Source of the DNA: an uncultured Prevotellaceae bacterium | GTDB lineage: Bacteria > Bacteroidota > Bacteroidia > Bacteroidales > Bacteroidaceae | Reading direction: 5' to 3' | DNA: 16,929 nucleotides | Assembly: GCA_937898415.1 (NCBI GenBank) | Contig: CALDLA010000127.1 | Location: 1-16,929 of the forward strand | Shown here: positions 6,385-13,927 of the stretch, piece by piece | Numbering within the stretch: position 1 is the first letter of the stretch | Layout of the letters: every line of letters begins with the position of its first letter | Position numbers and translations under genes: made by a program | Notes under the pieces: model-generated | The model's input: the letters and a program-made list of their open reading frames with translations, nothing else | Told to the model about the DNA's origin: nothing | The model's database searches: none

Positions 6385-6795
6385 TTACTTAGCATTTCTT
6401 TTAGTTGCAATCCTCACCAGGTTGTCAATCTCTTCCGCTTCGCTCTTTTCAGCGGCGCGGGTCTTCAGTTCCAATGTCGTGTCACGCTCAGTGCTGGCCT
6501 CAACGATCTTACTGGGGCGAACAATCAGGTAGCAGGTCTCAGCAACGGAGTAGGAGGCACTGAGGTCGCCGACATAACCAATGATGACAGAGTCGCCATA
6601 CTGCACAGCACCGTTGGTGAATGTACAGTCAGTAATGTCGAACTTCACCTTCGAACCGTCAATCTTGACAATCATCATGGAGTCAGTAATCTCATCGATC
6701 TGACCCGTGGCCTCGGCACGTACAGCCTTATGGCAACTGACCGACAGCAACGTGACGGCGAGGGCTGCAAACAGATATCCTAAAAGTCTTTTCAT
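6385..6795 (-). CDS. Small hypothetical lipoprotein upstream of the OmpA gene
   Basis: 136 residues with an unrecognised family. The signal peptide MKRLLGYLFAALAVTLLSVS precedes a lipobox Cys at residue 21. Residues about 28-100 look like a small beta domain (for example MMIVKIDGSKVKFDI and GDSVIIGYVG), and a charged helical tail follows (about 108-136). The 24-bp gap to the OmpA-family gene suggests co-transcription and perhaps a shared envelope role; this is inference. No TAnnTTTG box is visible in the 106 bp upstream, so transcription may come partly from the large lipoprotein gene through the hairpin at 6825-6855. The leader is purine-rich (AAAGAAAG) just before ATG. Confidence 0.75.
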   Translation of the reverse strand: MKRLLGYLFAALAVTLLSVSCHKAVRAEATGQIDEITDSMMIVKIDGSKVKFDITDCTFTNGAVQYGDSVIIGYVGDLSASYSVAETCYLIVRPSKIVEASTERDTTLELKTRAAEKSEAEEIDNLVRIATKRNAK

Positions 6796-6824
6796 CTTTC
6801 TTTTTTACCTTTCTTTTTTGAAAT

Positions 6825-6855
6825 AATGGGGGCGTCCGCAGTGGGCGCCCCCATT
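6825..6855 (-). terminator. GC-rich hairpin after the large lipoprotein gene
   Basis: AATGGGGGCG (6825-6834) pairs with CGCCCCCATT (6846-6855), a 10-bp perfect stem with an 11-nt loop. On the leftward strand only TATTTC follows, a poor T-run. It may terminate partially or act as an mRNA processing or stabilising element between the large gene and the small lipoprotein/OmpA pair. Confidence 0.6.
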
Positions 6856-6901
6856 TCTATAGGATTGTGACCACTTAGTCACTTAAGTTCTTAACTATCG
6901 C

Positions 6902-9900
6902 TTAGCGGCTCTGACGAGCACCGTCGATATGCGGAGTAGAAGCCGGGTTCTTGATCCAGATTTCACGAGTGGTCGAAGTACCGGTCGTCGTGTGACCCCA
7001 CTGGTGTACCAGCTTCGGAGTAGACGTCTTGACAACGATTCTCATTCTGTGAATCTTGGTAGGATCGAGCGAAGTAGACTTCGAAACGAACTGCAGACCG
7101 AAATAACCGAAGCCCTTGCGACCGAAGTCCTGAGCACCAATACCATTCTCCTCATAAGAGAAGTCCTTCACCTCGAAGTAGTGGTCAACATCAGCCTTGG
7201 TACCGTTACCCTCTTCATCAGCCGTCTTGTAGATGTAGAGTTCAACTGCCTCAATTGAAGGCTGCTTGTTAATATCGACAATAGCGATGTGCTTAGCTTG
7301 ACGCTGATACTTATTATCATAGAGATAATTGCCGTAGCTCTGAGCCCAAACCCAGCAGGTATCCTCATAGTAGGCAGCCTCAGTGGTCGGGAACTTACCA
7401 GCCCACTTGTTCTGAGCGAACTCAGCGAAGTTGGTGCGGAAGTAAGAAGCAGCCTTGTTATCAACAGTCTCGTAAGCAGCCTTGTCGCTCTTCCAAGAAA
7501 CCTTCAGGCTATCGAAGGTAACCTGGAACTTGTTACCGTAGTTAACAGCCTTGTCGAGGTTCGGATTCTTCTTCTTACCGTTGACGGCAGTACCGTTGAT
7601 ACCGAGAGCAACACGATCGTTAGCATCGTATGCACGGACACTATCCTTCATAGCAGTACCGAGCTTGAACGTAGGATCGAGAGCGCACTCGAACTTCACA
7701 TTGAACTCAGCGCCAGCCTTGTCAGTAGCGTCACCATTAGCCTTGAAGTAGGTCGGTTTCGTGGTGAAGTCACCAGATACATAATAATCGCCAGACTTCT
7801 TGAACGAAATGTTACGATAAGTATAGGCAACCATTACAGGAACCTTAACGCCCTTATTATCTTCCTTCACGTTCTCGTAGTAGATGTACGGCAGGTAGTA
7901 ACCCGGCTTCTTACTTGCAACCTCAGCAGACTTGTCGGTATTCAGACCCTTATAAGTCAGGTTCTGCGGATTCATCTTGGCATCGGTGCGGAAGTAGGTG
8001 ACAGCAGTGTCATTGACAGCCTTAACGGCATCCTCAGAAGAGTAGGAATTCTCATAAGCTGAATAGCTACCGCAGCCCGGGAAGTAGAACGAGTAGTTCT
8101 GGTCGAACTGAGCTAAGTACTCAGAATAATAAGTATCAGGATTGTTATTAACTCGTGCAGAAGCAGGGTTAGTAATCAGACCGTGGAAAATCTCCTCGAA
8201 GTTGTAAGGACGAACGTCGGTAGCCCAACGATACTCCGTACCGGTATTATCACTTGCACCGCGGGTTGCCTTTTGACCACCGTCAGGCCATACAACCTCA
8301 CTATGATTCTTACCGTCTACCTTGTAGAAGAAATCGAAACCATAGTTAGAATACTCTGAAGCAACGATATCTTCATCATTCCAGAACCAACCTAAGATGT
8401 TCCAAATATTTGAACTATTCTCACCCTTCGGACGCATGTAGAAGGTCACTTCCTTATCCTGAACGTCACGGAGCTTGAATGCCTTCGGCGGACGGTTAGG
8501 CATGAGCTTCTTCACGTTAACGAAGATCGTGTTAACCAGGCTCTCAGCACCATCGGGATCAACCTTGGTGATTTCAAGCTTCAGGTGGTAAGTACCCCAG
8601 TCAAGCAGACGGTCGGCGTCAAGCAGCTCAACAGCTACATTGTTCACAGGAACATCACCGTCGAACTTGCTCTTGTAACCATAAGGATACTTTGTGTACC
8701 ATTCTGTTTCCTCATCAATGGTCTCCTCATCGGTATACCAGAACTTGAAGAGCTCAGAGATGTACTCAGAAGAACCATCCTCAGGCTGCCATGCATAATC
8801 AGAAGTAGAAGACTTACGGATAACGTCGTTTTCAACCTCATTGCCCTCAGCATCTTCCTCAGTCCAAGACCAATTGAAGTAGTACTTGGTACCCTTGTTC
8901 AGCTCAATCTGAGTCATATTGAAGAACGGATTCTTCTTATCCTTAGCAGCAGCTACATTGTAGGCAACGATATTCTCCTTCTGAGTAGCAGTGTCACCCT
9001 TCTCATTGAATACCTTTACCTCGAAGTTCAGGGTCTGATTCTCGCTGTAATCACCAACCTTCACGTAGAATGCACGTCCATCGGGGTCATACAGTGTACC
9101 GTCGAGGTTCACAGCGAACACACGGAAACCGATGACATCACCCTTAGCACCGCGGGCGTTCTTAATCTTGATGGCACCCTTGTTACCCTTGAAGAGCGTA
9201 GCCTTCTTGATACCATTCTCAATACCAGCCTGCTCGTCGTTACGAGTAGTGTCATAGATGTACTCACCAGTCTTGGCGTCGAAGCCATTAACGCTACGGA
9301 AACCAACACCCTCATAGATGTACTGAGTCCAAGCAGAAACCTCAGAGGTAGAAGACTCACGAGCGAAGTTCTGATCCAGCATCACGAAGAAGCCACCGAT
9401 CTCAGTAGATCTGATTGTACCATTACTATTATAGCAGTCAATCACTCTCGGGAACTCAATGTCAATAGTTGCCCAGTCGCCGTCGAAGTTAACGGTCAGG
9501 ATCTTCTGGTTGTCACGGTTATCAATACCCTGGTAACCATAGAAGTTCTCATTAGCGCGGTGATCAATTTCATAGCCCCAACGGTCTGTTACGTTGAAGG
9601 TCAGCTCCTCGTCATCAGCAGTCTTCTGCTTCTTGAGATCCTGATAGATGTAACCGGGATAGTCCTTAACAAACTTCTCACCGAAGATATCCAGAACATA
9701 TTCACCGTTCTCGTCCTTGACATAGCTACCAATACTTCTATAACACTGTGCATTGAGGCCATCAGGATAACTGTACTTGCTGTCGAAGATATAAGAAACA
9801 TGCTCGGCAGCATAAGGAGCATAAGTCAACTCCTCGTTATAAGACTCGGGGAAGTTCTCATTGTCATCAGTCCACAGCTTAGCAGCAGAAGTGCTGTTGG

Positions 9901-12088
9901 GCTTGTTCTCGTTCACAATGTAACGGTTGTGGATCTTCTGGACGACGGTCTTGTTAACATCGAAATCCCAAACGTGGAAAGCCTTAGCGGTACCCAGACC
10001 GAGGTCGTACTCAGAAACAACGTAACGGTTGTCCTCAGCAACATCCTTTCTCGTATTCTTCACACCAACAGAGTAGAGAATCTTACGGTTCTCATCATAC
10101 TTACCGTCATCACCCTTAGGATAAGCGGCAGCCTTGAACTTATTCCATACAGCAGGATCCTGATCCTTCAGTGAGAAGTAGATGACCCACAGGCCAGTCT
10201 CACCATTGTTAGAACGAGTCATGTTCAGGTACTGACCCTCACCAGGACGAGTCAGGTACTGACCAGCAGGACGGTTGTATTTTGCAACCTTGTCAACATT
10301 GACAATACCGCTGGCAACGACATCCTCACCCTGAGAGTTAATCAGAGCAATAAAGTCCTTATCGAGTACGGCGTTAACGGGGCTAACGCGAACGAGGATA
10401 GAGTCAGCATAGGTGTGCAGGTAACCCTCGGTGAACTTGATGCTGTCATTAACAAACGGCTGCAGAGCGGGCTCGGGGAATACGGTCTCGTACTCAATAG
10501 CGTAAGTGAAGTTCAGGTCGTGATCGAACTCGGTATAACCGGTACCATCCTGATCGTCGTGACAATCCTCGTGAGGGCCAGCAAACAGGTTGATGCTGGT
10601 GATCATGTCGTTAATCTCATCAGTAGCAGCAGCCACGATGTCGTTCATCTTTGCAATGACGGCCTCGCTCTTCAGCAGCTCCTCCTGATACTTCAGCAGA
10701 CCAGAAGCCTCCTCACCCTCAGCAGCAGCTGCGGGAGCGAACCAAGCCTCCAGACCAGAAATCTGCTCAACAAGGCCAGCTTCACCGTAAATCTTATCCT
10801 TCACAGTCTCCAGAGCGGCAGCAACCTTACCTACAGAGTCCTTCACCAGATTGTCAGCAGCCTCGTAAGCCTGCTTAATCTCACCAACCTTAGCAGTAGC
10901 AACAGAGTCAGTGTAATCCTCAGCATAGGCACAAGCCAGAACGAAAGCAAGGTCAATAGCCTTGTCCATAGCGTCGTCAAGAGAGTCAACCTTAGCTTCC
11001 AGAGCGTCGATCAGCGTAACAGCGTCGTCAAAGTACTCCTCAACAAGGTCAGTAACGTCACCCTCGAGGAAGGTCTTCAGACGGTCTTCCAGGATAGCGT
11101 CAATCTGCTTGGCAACCTCCTCAGGAATCACGTGCTTGATCAGGTCTTCCTTCAGCTGGGGAATCGTAGACTCGTTGATCAGCTGGATGGCAGCCTCGTT
11201 AGCCTTGATGGCCTTCTGCAGCTCGTCGTTGATCTTCTCCTGCTTCTCGGCAGCGTCCTTGTCAGCCTTGGCCAGAGCGGTCTTAGCCTCCTCAAGAGCC
11301 TTCAGGATCTCAGCGTCCTTGTCAGACAGCTCAGTCAACTTGGTCTTGATGGTAGCGATGTCAGCCTTGTTGGCAGCAGCAGTCTCCTTCAGGGTCTTAA
11401 TCTCACCCTCGTTGGTCGTGATGCGCTTGTCAAGGGCAGCATTCACCTCAGCAATCTTAGCGGTAACGCTGGTCAGGTTATCAGAAATCTGCTTCTGCAG
11501 GTTGTCGAAATCAGCCTGCTCCTTGCTCTTCAGAGAAGAAATCTCAGTGGCGTTCTCGTTAGCCTTAGCCAGTGCCTTCTGAGCCTCACTGAGAGCGTTG
11601 TCGGCAGCAGCCTTAGCGTCAGTGATGTTCTTCTCCAGCTCCTTGTCCTTAGCCAGGAGGCCGATGATGTTGTCATTGTTAGCCTTGATGTCAAGCTTGG
11701 CAGCATCCAGACCTTCCTGCAGGCTCTTAATAGAAGCCTCCATAGAAATCTTGGCAGCCTTCAACTCAGCAACCTCTGAAAGCAAGGTCTTAATGTTCTC
11801 GGCATTAGCCTTGCCAGTTTCCTTAGCTGCGTCCAGCTCCTTCTGCAGAGCGGCATCAGCGTCGGCGTAAGCAGTCTTCACTTTCTCCAGCTGCTGCTCC
11901 AAAAGTGCCAAAGAGTTCGAAGCGTCAGTGGCATTCTTGTCGATAGCAGCTTTCAGTGAAGTTTCCAGTCCGTTAATTTGACTACGAAGATCGTTGATGT
12001 CGTCATCGTAGTCCTTACAGGACGTGAAAGCACCTACGGTGGCCACGAGGGCTACCATAAGCAGTTTACTAAAAACTTTTTTCTTCAT
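6902..12088 (-). CDS. Giant surface lipoprotein with a long coiled-coil stalk (1728 aa)
   Basis: I do not recognise a named family. The signal peptide MKKKVFSKLLMVALVATVGA ends in lipobox FTSC, with lipidation Cys at residue 24. It is followed by KDYDDD, an acid-rich start like the lipoprotein export signal that sends Bacteroidota lipoproteins to the cell surface. Residues about 30-500 are Ala/Lys/Glu/Leu-rich heptad-like sequence, a predicted coiled coil that could extend about 70 nm if continuous, with a break near residues 325-350 (VIPEEVAKQ). Residues about 510-1728 are rich in aromatic residues, Asn and Asp, and look like several beta-sandwich or Ig-like modules. There is no obvious transmembrane segment, catalytic motif or T9SS C-terminal domain. 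Codon choice is strongly biased, leaving long open frames on the other strand, which suggests high expression. It has its own promoter and about a 140-nt leader. An S-layer-like, adhesin or stalk role is inference. Confidence 0.85.
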   Translation of the reverse strand: MKKKVFSKLLMVALVATVGAFTSCKDYDDDINDLRSQINGLETSLKAAIDKNATDASNSLALLEQQLEKVKTAYADADAALQKELDAAKETGKANAENIKTLLSEVAELKAAKISMEASIKSLQEGLDAAKLDIKANNDNIIGLLAKDKELEKNITDAKAAADNALSEAQKALAKANENATEISSLKSKEQADFDNLQKQISDNLTSVTAKIAEVNAALDKRITTNEGEIKTLKETAAANKADIATIKTKLTELSDKDAEILKALEEAKTALAKADKDAAEKQEKINDELQKAIKANEAAIQLINESTIPQLKEDLIKHVIPEEVAKQIDAILEDRLKTFLEGDVTDLVEEYFDDAVTLIDALEAKVDSLDDAMDKAIDLAFVLACAYAEDYTDSVATAKVGEIKQAYEAADNLVKDSVGKVAAALETVKDKIYGEAGLVEQISGLEAWFAPAAAAEGEEASGLLKYQEELLKSEAVIAKMNDIVAAATDEINDMITSINLFAGPHEDCHDDQDGTGYTEFDHDLNFTYAIEYETVFPEPALQPFVNDSIKFTEGYLHTYADSILVRVSPVNAVLDKDFIALINSQGEDVVASGIVNVDKVAKYNRPAGQYLTRPGEGQYLNMTRSNNGETGLWVIYFSLKDQDPAVWNKFKAAAYPKGDDGKYDENRKILYSVGVKNTRKDVAEDNRYVVSEYDLGLGTAKAFHVWDFDVNKTVVQKIHNRYIVNENKPNSTSAAKLWTDDNENFPESYNEELTYAPYAAEHVSYIFDSKYSYPDGLNAQCYRSIGSYVKDENGEYVLDIFGEKFVKDYPGYIYQDLKKQKTADDEELTFNVTDRWGYEIDHRANENFYGYQGIDNRDNQKILTVNFDGDWATIDIEFPRVIDCYNSNGTIRSTEIGGFFVMLDQNFARESSTSEVSAWTQYIYEGVGFRSVNGFDAKTGEYIYDTTRNDEQAGIENGIKKATLFKGNKGAIKIKNARGAKGDVIGFRVFAVNLDGTLYDPDGRAFYVKVGDYSENQTLNFEVKVFNEKGDTATQKENIVAYNVAAAKDKKNPFFNMTQIELNKGTKYYFNWSWTEEDAEGNEVENDVIRKSSTSDYAWQPEDGSSEYISELFKFWYTDEETIDEETEWYTKYPYGYKSKFDGDVPVNNVAVELLDADRLLDWGTYHLKLEITKVDPDGAESLVNTIFVNVKKLMPNRPPKAFKLRDVQDKEVTFYMRPKGENSSNIWNILGWFWNDEDIVASEYSNYGFDFFYKVDGKNHSEVVWPDGGQKATRGASDNTGTEYRWATDVRPYNFEEIFHGLITNPASARVNNNPDTYYSEYLAQFDQNYSFYFPGCGSYSAYENSYSSEDAVKAVNDTAVTYFRTDAKMNPQNLTYKGLNTDKSAEVASKKPGYYLPYIYYENVKEDNKGVKVPVMVAYTYRNISFKKSGDYYVSGDFTTKPTYFKANGDATDKAGAEFNVKFECALDPTFKLGTAMKDSVRAYDANDRVALGINGTAVNGKKKNPNLDKAVNYGNKFQVTFDSLKVSWKSDKAAYETVDNKAASYFRTNFAEFAQNKWAGKFPTTEAAYYEDTCWVWAQSYGNYLYDNKYQRQAKHIAIVDINKQPSIEAVELYIYKTADEEGNGTKADVDHYFEVKDFSYEENGIGAQDFGRKGFGYFGLQFVSKSTSLDPTKIHRMRIVVKTSTPKLVHQWGHTTTGTSTTREIWIKNPASTPHIDGARQSR

Positions 12089-12228
12089 ACGATTAATAAA
12101 TTTAAATTAAATAAAAAATAATAAAGTTGTTTGTAATTTCTATTCTCTTTCTCTCTCAAATCCGACGCCCAAAAAGCCATGCCGAAGCAGGCATCTGGGT
12201 AGTGTATCTCCTACACGGAGCCACAAAT
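12089..12228 (-). promoter_or_regulatory. Structured 5' leader of the giant lipoprotein mRNA
   Basis: About 140 nt between the predicted start site and the ATG. Two hairpins are visible: GTGTA/TACAC (12202-12216) and ATGCC/GGCAT with loop 12184-12189 (12179-12194). The second is extended by an outer CCCA/TGGG pair (12168-12171 with 12196-12199). The last 50 nt are almost pure A/T, with no Shine-Dalgarno sequence. It may be an untranslated stabiliser or regulatory RNA; I cannot assign it to a known class. Confidence 0.45.
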
Positions 12229-12234
12229 TTGGTG

Positions 12235-12265
12235 CAAATATAGACATATTTCTGAAATCTTGCAA
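12235..12265 (-). promoter_or_regulatory. Promoter of the giant lipoprotein gene
   Basis: Read leftward, TTG (12265-12263), 20 nt, then TATATTTG (12242-12235). This is the full Bacteroidota -33/-7 arrangement and the best promoter in the window. Confidence 0.75.
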
Positions 12266-12383
12266 GAATTTTCGATTATTTTTTCGAAAAAACACTAAAA
12301 ACTTGCCTATTTTCGGGCTTTTTCCTGTTCAAAGTGCCATTTTTCTGCGAAAATGTCTTTACACACCTTATTATATATACAGA
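12266..12383. other. A/T-rich gap between asnS and the giant-lipoprotein promoter
   Basis: No gene seen. It holds a perfect 14-bp palindrome TTTTTTCGAAAAAA (12279-12292), just upstream of the -33 element, and a weak hairpin CATTTT/AAAATG (12338-12355). One of these may end asnS transcription, or the A/T-rich DNA may serve as an upstream promoter element. No convincing terminator. Confidence 0.4.
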
Positions 12384-13859
12384 TTAGAACTCCGCTGATT
12401 TCGGTGTTCTCGGGAAGGGGATAACGTCACGGATATTGGACATTCCGGTGACGAAGAGGATGAGTCGCTCGAAGCCGAGTCCGAAGCCTGCGTGGGGGCA
12501 GGATCCGTAGCGTCGGGTATCGAGGTACCACCAGAGTTTGTCGGTCTCCATGCCGCGGCGGTTGATTTCGGCCATGAGCTTGTCGTAGGACTCCTCACGG
12601 ACGGAGCCGCCGATGATCTCGCCAATCTGGGGGAAGAGGACGTCGGTGCCCTGCATGGTGGGAGCAGGGGCCTGGATGCCGCGGTAGCCCACACTTCCGG
12701 CGGGGGAACCGCCAGACACACTGGAGGCGGGATTTTGTTTCATGTAGAAGGCCTTGATGGCAGCGGGGTAGTCGGTCATGATGACAGGCTTCTTGAAGTG
12801 CTCCTCGACGAGGTAGCGCTCATGCTCGGAGGCGAGGTCGTCGCCCCAGTTGCAGGGGAACTCGAACTTGTGACCGTTCTTGATGGCCTCCTGCAGGATA
12901 TTGATACCCTCGGTATAGGTCAGGCGGACGAAATCCGCCTTCACGCAGCCTTCGAGACGCTCGATGAGGGTCTTGTCAATCATCTGGTTCAGGAACTGCA
13001 GATCGTCCTGGCAGTTATCGAGGGCCCAGCGGACGCAGTACTTGATGAAGTCCTCTTCGAGATCCATCAGTCCCTCCTGGTCGAGGAAGGCCACTTCAGG
13101 CTCAATCATCCAGAACTCAGCGAGGTGTCGCGGGGTATTGCTGTTCTCAGCGCGGAAAGTGGGACCGAAAGTGTAGATGGCTCCGAGGGCCGTAGCGCCG
13201 AGCTCACCCTCGAGCTGTCCCGAGACGGTGAGGGAGGTCTGCTGACCGAAGAAGTCGTCATCATAGATGATGGAACCGTTCTCATCTTTCTTCAGGTCAT
13301 ACAGGTTCTTGGTGGTCACCTGGAACATGTTACCTGCGCCTTCGCAGTCAGAGGCGGTGATGAGGGGCGTATGGAAATAGTAGAATCCATGCTCGTGGAA
13401 GTAGGTATGGATAGCCATGGCCATGTTGTGGCGGATGCGCATGACGGCTCCGAAGGTGTTGGTACGGAGACGCAGATGAGCATTCTTACGCATGACCTCA
13501 AAGCTCTGTCCTTTCTTCTGCATGGGATAGGTATTGTCGCAGAGGCCGTAGATGGTGATGCTGGTGGCCTGGATTTCGGAAGTCTGGCCAGCACCCTGGC
13601 TCTCGACGAGGATACCCTCGGCGCAGATGCAGGCACCGGTGGTGACGTCCTTGAGACCCGCCGGAGATGCGTCGGGCACGGTGACGGCGACAGTGGCGGG
13701 ATCGACGACGATCTGGACATTCTTGATGGTGGAACCATCATTGAGGGCGATAAAGTCCACCGCCTTGGAAGAGCGATGGGTACGTACCCAGCCCATGACG
13801 GTGACTTTCTTCCCATATTCAGTGCATTTCAGCACTTCAATTATCTTTGTTCGTTTCAT
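12384..13859 (-). CDS. asnS: Asparaginyl-tRNA synthetase
   Basis: Class IIb aminoacyl-tRNA synthetase that charges tRNA-Asn with asparagine in the cytoplasm. The N-terminal OB-fold anticodon-binding domain (about 1-105) contains KVTVMGWVRTHRSSK. The catalytic core has TPLITASDCEGAGNMF, motif 2 TFRAENSNTPRHLAEFWM and motif 3 GFGLGFERLILFVTG, ending RDVIPFPRTPKSAEF. At 491 residues it is about 25 longer than the E. coli enzyme. The excess is mainly at residues 376-405, where a roughly 10-residue loop (NEDGKTVAAM in E. coli) is replaced by a 30-residue Ser/Gly/Pro/Ala-rich loop; all catalytic motifs remain intact. It is preceded by a 9-nt repeat array that fills the gap to rluB, and is probably co-transcribed with rluB and purB. 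Confidence 0.95.
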   Translation of the reverse strand: MKRTKIIEVLKCTEYGKKVTVMGWVRTHRSSKAVDFIALNDGSTIKNVQIVVDPATVAVTVPDASPAGLKDVTTGACICAEGILVESQGAGQTSEIQATSITIYGLCDNTYPMQKKGQSFEVMRKNAHLRLRTNTFGAVMRIRHNMAMAIHTYFHEHGFYYFHTPLITASDCEGAGNMFQVTTKNLYDLKKDENGSIIYDDDFFGQQTSLTVSGQLEGELGATALGAIYTFGPTFRAENSNTPRHLAEFWMIEPEVAFLDQEGLMDLEEDFIKYCVRWALDNCQDDLQFLNQMIDKTLIERLEGCVKADFVRLTYTEGINILQEAIKNGHKFEFPCNWGDDLASEHERYLVEEHFKKPVIMTDYPAAIKAFYMKQNPASSVSGGSPAGSVGYRGIQAPAPTMQGTDVLFPQIGEIIGGSVREESYDKLMAEINRRGMETDKLWWYLDTRRYGSCPHAGFGLGFERLILFVTGMSNIRDVIPFPRTPKSAEF

Positions 13860-13873
13860 TGTTGTTTATTTTT

Positions 13874-13927
13874 ATGGGGCCTATGGGGCCCATGGGACTA
13901 ATGGGACCTATGGGGCTAATGGGCTTA
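13874..13927 (-). repeat. 9-nt array (6 units) between rluB and asnS
   Basis: On the plus strand, six exact 9-nt units: ATGGGGCCT, ATGGGGCCC, ATGGGACTA, ATGGGACCT, ATGGGGCTA, ATGGGCTTA. The array touches the rluB stop codon (13928-13930) and ends 14 nt before the asnS ATG. On the mRNA strand it reads as CCCAT units, the same orientation as the other arrays relative to transcription. The plus strand has consecutive G3-4 tracts with 5-6 nt loops. Confidence 0.95.

Noticed and set aside
10525..10565. EF-hand-like calcium site (DQDGTGYTEFDHD) in the giant lipoprotein
   Set aside because: The spacing of the first acidic residues fits, but position 12 is His rather than Glu/Asp and no flanking helices are evident.
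8585..11779. Long plus-strand open frames (529 and 454 aa) inside the giant lipoprotein gene
   Set aside because: They are antisense to a strongly codon-biased gene with a signal peptide and promoter. Their Leu/Ser/Val-rich translations look like reverse-complement shadows and have no start context.
12338..12355. asnS terminator hairpin CATTTT/AAAATG
   Set aside because: The stem is six A/T-rich pairs with no T-run after it in the leftward direction.
13842..13849. Plus-strand TATCTTTG box inside the 5' end of asnS
   Set aside because: It matches the -7 consensus, but it lies within coding sequence with no gene or -33 element downstream or upstream on that strand; a chance match is likely.
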